64,000 bases of DNA from Jiella mangrovi (GCF_017815135.1 NZ_JAGJCF010000020.1:1-64000); one strand, 5' to 3'; positions 7,868-16,545 are shown, numbered from the stretch's first letter. The notes: generated by a model not told the origin, from the letters alone. Translations and numbers: made by a program.

Positions 7868-10249
7868 ATGACCAAGCCTGACGAGGCGGCACAAAACGCT
7901 GAGATTGCCGAACTCCAACAACCTGCGCCGCAGACCGATGCGGCCATGGCGGACGCGGAGCGTGTGCAGCTCGCCCTGGCTGCCGGCGCGATCATCGGCA
8001 CTTGGTTTTGGGACATCGTCGCCGATCGGTTCATGATCGACGAGGCGTTCGCGAACGCCTTCGGCCTCGACCCGGGGCTTGGTCGCGAGGGCATCCCGCT
8101 CGCCCAGATTGTCGCCACCGTCCATCCTGATGACCAGGCGGGGCTTGCGGCGGCTATCGACGAGGCTGTCCAGCGCGGCGGGGCCTACGCGCACCAGTAC
8201 CGGGTTCGACGACACGACGGCCGCTACCATTGGTTAGAGGCGAACGGGCGCGTCGAGCACGGTCCGGACGGCACGCCGCTGCGCTTTCCCGGCGTCTTGA
8301 TCGACGTCGCGGCCAAACGTCTGGAGCGTATCTATAACGAATTCGGCGAGCGCCTTCGCACGTTGGATGACCCGAGCGAGATGGCGCTCCTGGCGTCCGA
8401 GACGGTCGGCGTCGCGCTGGACCTGTCGCGCGTGGCCTATGGCGAAATGGATGCGGCCGGTCGGCACGTGGTGATACACCAGGACTGGCTAGCGCCAGAT
8501 CAGGCGAGCCTCGCCGGCACGCACGACTTCGAGATCTACGGCACCTATATCGAAGCGCTGCGCGGCGGCGAGGACGTCGTCATCGACGACGTCGCGAAGG
8601 ATCCTCGAACTGCCGATAAAGCGCCGAACTTCCGGTCGATCGGGGTGCGGTCCCTTGCCAACCTGCCGCTTATGGATCGCGGGTATCTTAGGGTCGTGCT
8701 CTGTCTTCATCATGAAGAGCGACATGCCTGGGCCGCGCATGAGATTTTGTTCGCCCGGCGCATGATGGACCGCACAGAGGTCGAGATCGCCCGCCGCGCT
8801 GCCGAGCACAAGCTTCGCGACCTAAACGCGGATCTGGAGCGGCAGGTCGCGGCGCAGGCCGCCGAGCGTGACCGCATCTGGCAGGCCAGCGGCGACATGC
8901 TTGGGGTTGCTGACGATCAAGGTGTCTGGCTCTCGATCAACCCCGCCTGGACGCGTACACTGGGCTGGCGACAGGATGAGATCGTCGGGCGCACCTCGCA
9001 GTGGATGGAGCACCCCGACGATGTCGCCCGGACACGTGCGGAAATCATCCATTTGGCAGCGGGCCAGCAGACGTTCGAGTTCGAGAACCGCTTTCTTTCC
9101 AGGGATCGGGGCTTCCGGACGCTCTCGTGGACCGCGGTGCCCGAGAATGGCCTCCTCTACTGCGTTGCCCGCGACGTCACCGACGAGCGGACGCAGGCCG
9201 CGGCCGCCGCCGAGCAGACGGCCGCGCAGGAACGGACTTGGCGCTTCAGCCCCGACCTCCTATCGGTCATCGACATGGAGAGTACCCTTTTCGAACGGGT
9301 CAACCCGGCCTGGACCGCAGCGCTCGGCTGGCGGTCTGACGAGATCGAGGGGTGCTCCTACCAGGACTTCGTCCACGCGGACGACATGGCGGCGAGCCTG
9401 GCGGCCTTCGAACGAGTGCGCGGCGGCAGCCCGGTGCTGCGCTTCGAGAACCGTTACCGCACCACGGCGGGCGGCTGGTGCCAACTTTCATGGGTCGCCT
9501 TCCCGGATGGGGACAAGCTTTATTGCCGTGCCCGCGACATCACCGCCGAGACCGAGCAGGCCGAGGCCTTGGTCGACGCCAACGAGCTGATCGCTGCCAA
9601 GGAGCGAGCCGAACAACAGCAGCGCGAACTCCAGAACGAGATGGCGCACCGCATTAAGAATACGCTCTCCATGGTCAAAGCCATCATCTCGCAGACCATG
9701 CGGCACGCCGATACCAAGGAGGAGGCAGCCGTCACGATCGACCAGCGGATCGGCGCACTGTCGAGCGCGCAGGATCTCCTACGCCAGACAACCTATGCCA
9801 GCGCAAGTATTCACGAGGTCGTGCGCGGTGGGCTGAAGGTTCACCTGGAGAGTGACGACCGCGTAACGGTCGATGGCGTCCACCTCGATCTCCCCTCGCA
9901 GGCCGCTCTCGGCCTGTCCCTAGCGATCCACGAACTGGCCACCAACGCGGCAAAGTACGGCGCCCTGTCGAACGAGACGGGGCATGTCCGCATCTCATGG
10001 CGGTACGAGGCGGACGGTGCCTTCCACTTCGAATGGCGTGAGGAGGATGGCCCCGAAGTCGTTGAGCCTGCGCGTCGCGGCTTCGGATCGCGGCTGACCA
10101 ACCAGATCGTCCCTTCCTACTTTAATGGCAGCGGGGAAACCGCGTTCACGCCGGACGGCCTGTCCTATGTCCTTGATGGGACGCTGCCGACGGAAACGTC
10201 TCCTTCGCCGGAACCAAGCCGTCAGCGCCCTGTTCCAGATCATGGATGA
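7868..10249 (+). CDS. HWE-family sensor histidine kinase with PAS and GAF domains
   Basis: A 793-residue soluble sensor kinase. In order: PAS (about 30-150, ending HDGRYHWLEANGRVEHG), GAF (about 150-320), a short coiled coil, PAS (335-445), PAS (455-565) and an HWE kinase core. The H-box is EMAHRIKNTLSMV (~590), the N-box HELATNAAKYGALSNETG (~687), and the family-defining W-x-E is in FEWREEDG (~721); GFGSRL is the G-box. No membrane segments are seen, so it senses a cytoplasmic cue. Its stop overlaps the start of a receiver gene, the obvious phosphotransfer partner. The kinase core is closely similar to the gene at 34191. Confidence 0.94.
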   Translation: MTKPDEAAQNAEIAELQQPAPQTDAAMADAERVQLALAAGAIIGTWFWDIVADRFMIDEAFANAFGLDPGLGREGIPLAQIVATVHPDDQAGLAAAIDEAVQRGGAYAHQYRVRRHDGRYHWLEANGRVEHGPDGTPLRFPGVLIDVAAKRLERIYNEFGERLRTLDDPSEMALLASETVGVALDLSRVAYGEMDAAGRHVVIHQDWLAPDQASLAGTHDFEIYGTYIEALRGGEDVVIDDVAKDPRTADKAPNFRSIGVRSLANLPLMDRGYLRVVLCLHHEERHAWAAHEILFARRMMDRTEVEIARRAAEHKLRDLNADLERQVAAQAAERDRIWQASGDMLGVADDQGVWLSINPAWTRTLGWRQDEIVGRTSQWMEHPDDVARTRAEIIHLAAGQQTFEFENRFLSRDRGFRTLSWTAVPENGLLYCVARDVTDERTQAAAAAEQTAAQERTWRFSPDLLSVIDMESTLFERVNPAWTAALGWRSDEIEGCSYQDFVHADDMAASLAAFERVRGGSPVLRFENRYRTTAGGWCQLSWVAFPDGDKLYCRARDITAETEQAEALVDANELIAAKERAEQQQRELQNEMAHRIKNTLSMVKAIISQTMRHADTKEEAAVTIDQRIGALSSAQDLLRQTTYASASIHEVVRGGLKVHLESDDRVTVDGVHLDLPSQAALGLSLAIHELATNAAKYGALSNETGHVRISWRYEADGAFHFEWREEDGPEVVEPARRGFGSRLTNQIVPSYFNGSGETAFTPDGLSYVLDGTLPTETSPSPEPSRQRPVPDHG

Positions 10250-10625
10250 CATCGTGACAGCCAAGTGCGTGCTAATCGTCGAGGACGAGCCTCTGCTCCG
10301 TTTCGATGCAATTGACATGGTGGCGGACGAGGGCTTTGCGGTTTGCGACGCCTCAAACGCGGACCAGGCATTGGTGATCCTAGATACGCGCGACGATATC
10401 GGCATTCTGTTCACCGACATTGACATGCCGGGCGAGATGGACGGTCTCGATCTGGCACGTACGGTGCGCAAGCATTGGCCGCACATCGCTATCATCATCG
10501 TGTCTGGGCACACCCAACTCGCCGATGCCGGCGTGCCGAACGGGGGCGTGTACTTCTCCAAACCCTACCTTCGGGCGACCATCTTGAAGGCGCTACATCA
10601 GGCGAATGCACGGACGGGAGACTGA
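10242..10625 (+). CDS. Stand-alone response regulator receiver, partner of the upstream HWE kinase
   Basis: About 127 residues, a single receiver domain: acidic pocket VEDEP, phosphoacceptor Asp in LFTDIDMPGEMDGLDLA, switch Ser in IIIVSGHTQ and Lys in FSKPYL. There is no output domain, so it acts by protein contact (as with single-domain receivers in phosphorelays of the alphaproteobacterial general stress or motility pathways) or as a phosphate sink. I choose ATG 10242, overlapping the kinase by eight bases; a GTG at 10254 is also possible. It resembles the receiver at 36141 in the same kinase-receiver layout. Confidence 0.92.
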   Translation: MDDIVTAKCVLIVEDEPLLRFDAIDMVADEGFAVCDASNADQALVILDTRDDIGILFTDIDMPGEMDGLDLARTVRKHWPHIAIIIVSGHTQLADAGVPNGGVYFSKPYLRATILKALHQANARTGD

Positions 10626-10842
10626 GGTAGCGAGTCCTACAAGTCACTGTCGATGTCCGTTTCGGTATGGTGTCAAATCCGGTTGTTGGTCTGCAAAGGG
10701 TCGGAATCGGCCGATCTTACGATCTGCAACAGAATTGTCAATTCTGTTTCAGATTCGGACGAATAGGCGAACGGCGGGTTTCGACCCAAATAAGACATAC
10801 AGAGATCGCAAGGCGGATGTCTGCTTCGGAGAGCGGATGCCC

Positions 10843-11994
10843 TCATCTGCGAATATGCTGAGCCGAAGGGGTCGACGTCGCGCGTCGGGCTTGGAACACT
10901 CCCGCAAGGAGCGCGCAACCTGCAAAACCGATGACGGCTGGCCCCAATCCCGGTCCCTGCATTACCAGACCAAAGATCGGTGCGCCCACCGACTGGCCAA
11001 CGGCGATGGTCAGGAACCCGATCATCAGTCCGGTCGCAGGACGATCCGGCAAAGCGCGAACGCCCCAGATCAGATAGACGCCTGTCAGCATGACGTAGGC
11101 GGCACCGAAGAACGCTCCACCGACCAAAGCGACAGCGGGTATCGTCGGACCGGAGCCGACTGCGAGGATACCTGCCGACATCATCGCCAGGAACGCCCAA
11201 TGGATACGATCTATTCCGAACCGTGCGACAAGGCTCCCGGCCCACGCCCCGGCGATGCCGCCTGCACCGATGCAACTCCACAAGACGCCGGTTCCCGTCG
11301 GTCCCCACCCGAAACGCCCCGCGACGATCTGCCCGCCGAAGGACCAGAGCGCCGTACTCGCAACGCCCATAAGGAAGGATGCGGCGATCAGTCGAAGAAC
11401 GGGGCCGGTCATCGGCGGGAGGCCACCCATACCCTTCTTGCTCGCCGCATTCGGGAGGGAAAAGATCGTAGCAAAAGCCAGAACGACCGCCACGGCGGTG
11501 AAGATGCCAAACGCCAGACGCCATTGGCCTGCCATCGCTAGGGCGATCGGACCCGAAACGGCGACACCAGCGCTAGTCCCGGCGTTGATTACGGTATTGG
11601 TGATGTCCTGCCTCTTCTCACGGACCGCTGCGGCAACCGCCGCCGCCATAGGGGGGGAGGCGAGCCCGGTGCTAGATCCGGCGACAAGCACGGCGACAGC
11701 GAGGATCGCAGAACTCGGCGCGAACGCGATCCCTGCCATCCCGATCGCGGCAACGATCGCTGCGGCCGTTGCGACTGACCGTGCCCCGATCCGTTCCGTC
11801 AGGGTCGCCGAGATGATGATGGCGATGCAATAGCCAGCGAAGGAGCCGCCGGAGATGATGCCACTGATAGAGGGTCCGAGCGTCAGATCGCTATCGATCT
11901 GCGGCAGGAACAGCCCGAAGGCGAACCGGGCGAAGCCGTAGCAGACGGCAATGAGACCGAAGCCGACGGCACCGATCCGAAAAGCCGGACTCAC
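10843..11994 (-). CDS. MFS transporter (YbfB/YjiJ-like)
   Basis: A 383-residue integral membrane protein with twelve hydrophobic segments; the N-terminus (GFGLIAVCYGFARFAFGLFL) and the SASGIISGGSFAGYC-like second helix (here PSISGIISGGSFAGYCIAI) place it in the YbfB/YjiJ sugar-efflux-like MFS branch. The GTG start at 11994 overlaps the TGA of the TetR gene by four bases (GTGA), so regulator and exporter form a coupled operon with the regulator first. The likely role is efflux of a toxic compound sensed by the TetR protein. The substrate is unknown. Confidence 0.88.
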   Translation of the reverse strand: MSPAFRIGAVGFGLIAVCYGFARFAFGLFLPQIDSDLTLGPSISGIISGGSFAGYCIAIIISATLTERIGARSVATAAAIVAAIGMAGIAFAPSSAILAVAVLVAGSSTGLASPPMAAAVAAAVREKRQDITNTVINAGTSAGVAVSGPIALAMAGQWRLAFGIFTAVAVVLAFATIFSLPNAASKKGMGGLPPMTGPVLRLIAASFLMGVASTALWSFGGQIVAGRFGWGPTGTGVLWSCIGAGGIAGAWAGSLVARFGIDRIHWAFLAMMSAGILAVGSGPTIPAVALVGGAFFGAAYVMLTGVYLIWGVRALPDRPATGLMIGFLTIAVGQSVGAPIFGLVMQGPGLGPAVIGFAGCALLAGVFQARRATSTPSAQHIRR

Positions 11995-12515
11995 GAACGC
12001 GCCCTTTCGGTAAGGGTCGACGCAGCTTTTCGCGCGGCGCGCACGGCGTCAGCGCCTCGATAGACCGCAGCATGGGCTGCACCCTCGAAGAGGACGAGCA
12101 CCTGTTCGGCAAGGTCTGGATCTTCCCGGCCGAGATCCGCTGCCACGATCCGGGCAACCTGATCCTGAAACGCCGTCTTATGCGCGCGAACGGCTTCGGC
12201 AATCTCAGGCGCGTCGCCTCCCGTCTCGGCTGCGGCACGGAGGAACAAACATCCTCTCGTTCCCTCGATCCGGATCCAATCGTCGAGAGCGGCGAAAAGC
12301 GCATCGACGCTGCGCACGCGAAGCCGGGCCATGAACCTCCGGTCTCGCTCGCTTAGAACGCGTTCCATCAGTTGGGTCTTGCTGCCGGCATGTTTGTAGA
12401 GCGTCCGGCTCGACATGCCGGCAGCCGCGGTCAACCGATCCATGCCAGTGGCCACAAAACCGTATCGATCGAAGAGCCGTTCTGCCGCAGCAATAAGCTT
12501 GTCAGTGGTGTCCAT
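11991..12515 (-). CDS. TetR-family transcriptional repressor
   Basis: A 174-residue TetR protein: N-terminal HTH with LIAAAERLFDRYGFVATGMD then GMSSRTLYKHAGSKTQLMER, followed by an all-helical ligand domain. The CLFLRAAAETGG segment is common in members that control MFS exporters. A perfect 22-bp palindrome 33 bp upstream of the start is the likely operator, so the operon with the MFS gene should be autorepressed. The ATG at 12515 is unambiguous. Confidence 0.92.
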   Translation of the reverse strand: MDTTDKLIAAAERLFDRYGFVATGMDRLTAAAGMSSRTLYKHAGSKTQLMERVLSERDRRFMARLRVRSVDALFAALDDWIRIEGTRGCLFLRAAAETGGDAPEIAEAVRAHKTAFQDQVARIVAADLGREDPDLAEQVLVLFEGAAHAAVYRGADAVRAARKAASTLTERARS

Positions 12516-12547
12516 GATTCAACATTCCTGTTCGTTCATGAACCATG

Positions 12548-12569
12548 ATGTAAAACGATCGTTTTACAT
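12548..12569. promoter_or_regulatory. Perfect 22-bp palindrome, likely TetR operator
   Basis: Arms ATGTAAAACGA and TCGTTTTACAT are exact reverse complements with no spacer. The site lies 33 bp upstream of the tetR ATG, where the promoter of the tetR-MFS operon should be. Size and symmetry are typical of TetR-family operators. Confidence 0.8.
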
Positions 12570-12676
12570 TTCAAGCTGACCGACCCTTACGGCGGCTTCT
12601 TCTTTGACAGCTGTCGTTACCGAACGGTCCCGCAAATGGCCGGTTTCCACCCGTCCCAGCCATTCCATAATGGGCC

Positions 12677-13330
12677 TTATCCAGCCAAACGCCGCCACCA
12701 CGGTCGAGCTTTCATTTCATCAACAATGGCCTTGAGGTCAGAGATCTGTTTGTCGCCGGCCATCTGTGTGTCGCGCAGCTGATCCTGAAAAGCTTTTTCG
12801 CGCTGCTCCATTTCGGCGAGATGGTCGCTTTTGAGGCTATCGAGCTGCTGCACCAGATGGGTGATTTCTGATTGAGCTATGGCCGCGTCTTTCTCAGTCG
12901 CGGCCTTTTGAACCTCGACCTGGGCTTTGGCTCGCTCGGCCTCAATCAGGCGGTCCGTGAGTTCTTCCACGCGTCCTGAAAGATCCTGTACCACTTCAGC
13001 CAACGTTTTTAACTCGTTGGGATCCCCACGATTATCGTCGTGGGGGGACCCACCCGTTGGGGTGTGGGGAGGTGATTGTGGGGTGGGCCAACACGACATC
13101 TGCTTCCCCTCCCCACGTGGGGGGGGTGGAAGGGTAACAGACCCAACGCTCAATTCAGAGACCGGAAGCTCGACCCTCACCGGATCGCTTGGGTGGTTGG
13201 ATGGCAGTGTCCGCCACAAGCCCTTGCTGACCCGGCGCTTCACTTTCAAACGCGCGCCTTCGATGGAGATGCCATGCGCTTCGGCTATCTCTCGGATTGT
13301 CGCGACAATAAGATCATTGTTCTCGGGCAT
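12677..13330 (-). CDS. KfrA-like coiled-coil DNA-binding plasmid protein
   Basis: A ~217-residue protein. Residues 1-60 form a likely HTH domain (IREIAEAHGISIEGARLKVK then RRVSKGLW). Residues ~60-105 are a Pro/Gly-rich low-complexity stretch (VTLPPPPRGEGKQ, PTPQSPPHTPTGG). Residues ~110-205 are a long heptad-rich coiled coil (VEELTDRLIEAERAKAQ onward), and it ends in PWWRRLAG, a tail I recall from plasmid-borne proteins of this shape. KfrA proteins bind repeats at their own promoter and support plasmid partition; the resemblance here is in architecture, not close sequence. I choose ATG 13330. The low-complexity part is encoded by DNA that carries the same CGTTGGG and CCCCACGTGGGG motifs found upstream of the gene, as if a repeat cassette was inserted in frame. 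Confidence 0.65.
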   Translation of the reverse strand: MPENNDLIVATIREIAEAHGISIEGARLKVKRRVSKGLWRTLPSNHPSDPVRVELPVSELSVGSVTLPPPPRGEGKQMSCWPTPQSPPHTPTGGSPHDDNRGDPNELKTLAEVVQDLSGRVEELTDRLIEAERAKAQVEVQKAATEKDAAIAQSEITHLVQQLDSLKSDHLAEMEQREKAFQDQLRDTQMAGDKQISDLKAIVDEMKARPWWRRLAG

Positions 13331-13451
13331 GCGGGGGGCCCCCACGGCTTGGTTCGTTGGGGGGAGAACGCACTGATTTATGGTTTGCGTCTCGTTAACG
13401 CTTTTGCAAGGCGTTACCCCACGTGGGGGCCCAACGAAGATGGCCGTTGGG
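13015..13451. repeat. Cluster of CGTTGGG/CCCAACG motifs with CCCCACGTGGGG palindromes
   Basis: Six exact CGTTGGG or CCCAACG heptamers lie within 437 bp: 13015-13021, 13055-13061, 13142-13148, 13355-13361, 13430-13436 and 13445-13451; random expectation for both strands is below 0.1. The 12-bp palindrome CCCCACGTGGGG occurs at 13111-13122 (inside the KfrA-like gene) and at 13417-13428 (87 bp upstream of its ATG), each followed a short distance on by CCCAACG. An imperfect relative (CCCCACGA, 6-bp gap, TCGTGGGG) lies at 13024-13045. Probable operator array for the KfrA-like protein. Confidence 0.75.
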
Positions 13452-13559
13452 CTAACGGTCTACAATTCCACAATTTGCTTAGAGTTGGCTGTTCGCAAGG
13501 TTGCATCGGGGCAGCGCGAGAGGCATGATCGTCGTTAATGCGCGATTCATGGCGCAGAA

Positions 13560-14270
13560 ATGCAAAAGCCCGGTCTGAAAGACCGGGCCGCACATCCGGC
13601 AGAGCCGCCGGGGAAAGATCATCGTTGTGGTGACGTGATCTTCCCCAAAAGCTCCAGCCGAGTCAACGCAAAAACGCGTGTTTTTGCGAATGGCGAAGCG
13701 TTGTCCGAACTCGGCGGTGTCGACATTCTCGTCAACGTGCTTGGCGGATCCAACGCCCCGGGCGGCGGCCACCAGGCGCTTACCGATGCGATCTGGACGA
13801 GCGAGATCGACCACAACCTGATAAGCGCCGTGCGGCTCGACGGCGCCTTTCTGCCGGGCATGATCGAGCGTGGTTCGGGCGTCGTGACCCACGTGACCTC
13901 CATCCAGCGCGAATTGCCGCTGCCCGAGTCCACGATGGCCTATGCCGCCGCGAAAGCGGCGCTCTCGACCTACAGCAAGGCGCTGGCGAAGGAAGTGTCG
14001 CCCAAGGGCGTACGCGTCGTTCGGGTCTCGCCCGGCTGGATCGAGACGGAAGCCCCCGTGCGGCTGGCCGAACGGCTGGCCGCAGAGGCCGACACGGATT
14101 ATGAAGGCGGCAAGCGCATCATCATGCGGGGGCTCGGCGGCATTCCGATCGGGCGCCCCGCCAGGCCGGAGGAGGTCGCCGACCTTGTCGCCTTCCTCGT
14201 ATCACCGCGAGCCGCGTCAATCACCGGAACGGAATACGTGATCGACGGGGAAACCGTGCCAACCGCATAG
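13560..14270 (+). pseudogene. SDR-family oxidoreductase lacking its nucleotide-binding N-terminus
   Basis: From about 13698 the frame encodes a short-chain dehydrogenase: [13 protein letters not shown], the catalytic Ser region [16 protein letters not shown], the YxxxK motif in [32 protein letters not shown] and a C-terminal [14 protein letters not shown]. The first ~70 residues of a normal SDR, with the TGxxxGxG cofactor loop, are missing; instead the frame runs back through the terminator hairpin to an ATG at 13560, encoding unrelated sequence. The gene has thus lost its 5' end. The catalytic Tyr/Lys remain but cofactor binding should be lost. From 14271 to 14560 I see no gene. Confidence 0.8.
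13561..13588 (-). terminator. Rho-independent terminator-like hairpin
   Basis: GCCCGGTCT and AGACCGGGC form a perfect 9-bp stem around a 3-nt loop (13568-13588). On the minus strand the stem is followed by TTTTGCA. It would end a minus-strand transcript arriving from the right, but no intact minus-strand gene now lies there, so it may be a leftover of a lost gene. Confidence 0.6.
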
Positions 14271-14560
14271 GAACAACTGCAGGATGCCGTCACTGTCTCA
14301 CATCAACTCCGGCAAGCGCGTTGGTAGCTTTGAAGCCGATGATCGATTGCTTTGAAAAGCGGATTTGAGCGACCCTGAATGACGGCGAGGGGTAGTTCGC
14401 GAACCGTCCGCTCTCTTCTTCCAGTGAGCCAAAGCGGACGTGAAGTCAGCTCAACTATCGCTCTCGTATCAGCGATTTGTCACCAGCACGCAGCACAAAT
14501 CAGACTGTTGTTCCAGGGCCTCGGACAAGTATCTGCCAGCGAAGGCACAATGGAAAGCCT

Positions 14561-14980
14561 TCAGCCGATCCCGAGTTGCTGCGCCATAACGGACGCGGCA
14601 TTGTAGCAGTGGAACGATGTGACCTTGCCGTTCTCCAGGTGGAAGACGTCGCAGCACGGCACATCGATCGCGCGCCCCGTGGGAGCCAGGACACCCGAGG
14701 GAAGGAACAGATCGCCCTTGTGCGTGCCCCGAATGGCCAGCTCGACGATCACGACGTCGCCCGCAATGTAGATCTGGAATAACTCGCGATGAATGTCCGG
14801 GAACGCACCTGCAAGCCCGCCGATAGCCTCGCCGATGGCTCGGCCCTTGAGCGTCGTACCGGTGGGAATATTGGTCATGTATCCGTCGTCCGAAAAGCTG
14901 GCGACGAACCGCTCCATGTCCAGCCCGTCGCCTTCGGCTAAGGCGTAGAGCTCGCGGATGATTGTCTCGTTGTCACGCAT
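14561..14980 (-). CDS. SnoaL-like / NTF2-family protein
   Basis: A 139-residue protein with the SnoaL/NTF2 cone-barrel signature: N-terminal helices (ETIIRELYALAEGDGLDMER), DGYMTNIPTGTTLKG, FPDIHRELFQIYIAGD, VELAIRGTHKGD and CCDVFHLENGKVTSFHCYNA. Such proteins bind or transform small aromatic or polyketide-like molecules, or simply act as steroid/aldol-type isomerases; the reaction cannot be assigned. It is the second gene behind the SDR at 15808-15059 (gap 78 bp), on the same strand, and both are divergent from an HxlR regulator. Its broken paralogue stands next to the other HxlR-oxidoreductase pair at 4.7-6.5 kb. Confidence 0.85.
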   Translation of the reverse strand: MRDNETIIRELYALAEGDGLDMERFVASFSDDGYMTNIPTGTTLKGRAIGEAIGGLAGAFPDIHRELFQIYIAGDVVIVELAIRGTHKGDLFLPSGVLAPTGRAIDVPCCDVFHLENGKVTSFHCYNAASVMAQQLGIG

Positions 14981-15058
14981 ATCCAGAATCTTTCATGAGG
15001 TTGGGTAGAGCTCGCGATGCACCGTCTGGTGATTGCCGGCCTGCATAGGCTCGGAACG

Positions 15059-15808
15059 TCAGATCTGCGCTTGTCCGCCGTCGACGAAAAGCTCGCTGCC
15101 ATTGACGAAGCTTGCATCGTCGGAGGCCAGAAACAGCGCCGCGGCCGCCGTCTCGTCGGGCGAACCCATCCGGCCGAGCGGGATCTGCGCCTCCATGCCT
15201 GCCACGAACGCCCGACCCGCTTCCTCGCTCGGCGACAGGCCATGCAAGCCCGGCGTCGACGTGGCGCCCGGCACGAGCACGTTGACGCGGATACGGCGCG
15301 GGGCGAGGTCCAGGCTCCAGTTGCGGGCGAAGCTGCGAACGGCCGCCTTGCTCGCACCGTAGACGCTGAAGGCCGGCGAGCCCGTGCTGGCGGCCGTGGA
15401 GCCGGTCAAGATCACCGACGCCCCGTCCACGAGAAGCGGCAGCGCCTTCTGCACCGTGAAGAGCGTACCCTTCACGTTCGTGGCGAGGGTGCGCTCGACA
15501 TGCTCTTCGGTGATGTCGGCAAGGCTTGCGAACTCGCCGCCTCCGGCATTCGCGAAGAGGACGTCGATCCTGCCCGCCTCCCGAGCCACGGTGTCGTAGA
15601 GCCGGTCGAGATCTGCAAGGTTCGCGATGTCACCCTGCACGCCGCTCGCGCCGTGGCCGACCTCGGCCACCGCAGCGTCGAGCTCGCGCTGCCTTCGACC
15701 GGTCATGAACACGCGCGCGCCTTCCCGCGCGAAGCGTTTGGCGCTCGCCAGCCCGATTCCGCTGTTGGCGCCTGTGATGACCGTGATCTTGTTGTCGAGC
15801 CTGCCCAT
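15059..15808 (-). CDS. SDR-family NAD(P)-dependent oxidoreductase
   Basis: A full 249-residue classical short-chain dehydrogenase: cofactor loop TGANSGIGLASAKRFAREGA, NADP-type Arg in TGRRQRELD, NAG motif in LFANAGGGEF, catalytic Ser in VILTGSTAAS, YGASK catalytic Tyr/Lys, and the terminal FVNGSELFVDGGQ. The Arg after the second strand suggests NADP(H). It leads an operon with the SnoaL-like gene and is divergent from the HxlR gene at 15896, a layout seen often in rhizobial detoxification modules. The substrate is unknown. Confidence 0.93.
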   Translation of the reverse strand: MGRLDNKITVITGANSGIGLASAKRFAREGARVFMTGRRQRELDAAVAEVGHGASGVQGDIANLADLDRLYDTVAREAGRIDVLFANAGGGEFASLADITEEHVERTLATNVKGTLFTVQKALPLLVDGASVILTGSTAASTGSPAFSVYGASKAAVRSFARNWSLDLAPRRIRVNVLVPGATSTPGLHGLSPSEEAGRAFVAGMEAQIPLGRMGSPDETAAAALFLASDDASFVNGSELFVDGGQAQI

Positions 15809-15895
15809 CGTCGTCTCCTGTTCGTGGCCTACGATATGGACGGGCGCTGACGAGACGACTAGTACGGACTAAAAGGTAAGTGCGAAGGCGGTGGC

Positions 15896-16297
15896 GTGAG
15901 CCAGAACGATACCGAATGCGGGCTGGACGTCGCGCTCGCGGTGATGGGCGGCAAGTGGAAGCCGCTGATCCTCTATCACCTGCGCTCTGGTCCAAAGCGC
16001 TTCGGCGAGCTTCGGCGCTTGGTGTCGGGCGTCAGCGAGAAGGTGCTGATTCAGCAGTTGCGCGAGTTCGTTGAGGCGGGCGTACTGGTGCGTCGTGACT
16101 ATCGGGAGGTCCCACCCAAAGTCGACTATGCCGTGACACCCTTCGGGCAGACACTGGCGGAAGCGTTGCTACCGCTCTGCGCCTGGGGAAACGAGAACCG
16201 CGCCCAGGTCGAGATTCGCAAGCGGGATAGCCAAGAGAGGACGTCTGAAAGACCGGGTTCCAGTGGCAGCTTTCTGGCGACAAAGAACCAGACGTGA
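15896..16297 (+). CDS. HxlR-family transcriptional regulator
   Basis: A 133-residue winged helix: CGLDVALAVMGGKWKPLILY, then the recognition region VSGVSEKVLIQQLREF and the wing VPPKVDYAVTPFG. The single N-terminal Cys (TECGLDV) lies in the position used for redox or quinone sensing in the family. Start GTG 15896; the upstream gap to the divergent SDR is 87 bp and contains TAGT-ACGG-ACTA, a short inverted repeat that could be its operator. After WGNENRAQVE the tail (~25 residues) is unlike other HxlR proteins and may be read-through of foreign sequence. Confidence 0.88.
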   Translation: MSQNDTECGLDVALAVMGGKWKPLILYHLRSGPKRFGELRRLVSGVSEKVLIQQLREFVEAGVLVRRDYREVPPKVDYAVTPFGQTLAEALLPLCAWGNENRAQVEIRKRDSQERTSERPGSSGSFLATKNQT

Positions 16298-16485
16298 CTG
16301 GCAGACATGGGTCGAAACCCGTCCGGCCGTTTTAAGCGCCGGCTTCGTCGGGGCCGAACTGCTCGCGTGGCCAATTGATCAGCACGGCGGTTCCCTGTCT
16401 TTGAACTTCGTCGAGATATCGCATCAAGCGGCGCCGCCATTGGAACTGAGTCGACGAGGATCCGTCGATTTGGGGGATTAACCCA

Positions 16486-16520
16486 TTGACCGTATTCATA
16501 CATGATTGTACCGATCGGTA
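16486..16520 (+). promoter_or_regulatory. Promoter with overlapping 12-bp palindromic operator
   Basis: A TTGACC -35 (16486-16491), a 17-bp spacer and TACCGA as -10 (16509-16514) precede the DUF1348 gene. The -10 is the left half of a perfect palindrome TACCGATCGGTA (16509-16520). The TetR gene of the same operon is the likely binder, and binding would occlude RNA polymerase directly. Confidence 0.6.
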
Positions 16521-16545
16521 AAACCTGTTTTGCAAAGGCGATCCG

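Noticed and set aside
10606-11541. Plus-strand open frame of 311 codons
   Set aside because: Antisense to the MFS gene; rich in charged residues, as expected for the complement of a membrane protein.
16332-16480. Minus-strand frame ending RLMRYLDEVQRQGTAVLI
   Set aside because: Faintly antitoxin-like, but too short, no start signal and no partner; not reported as a gene.
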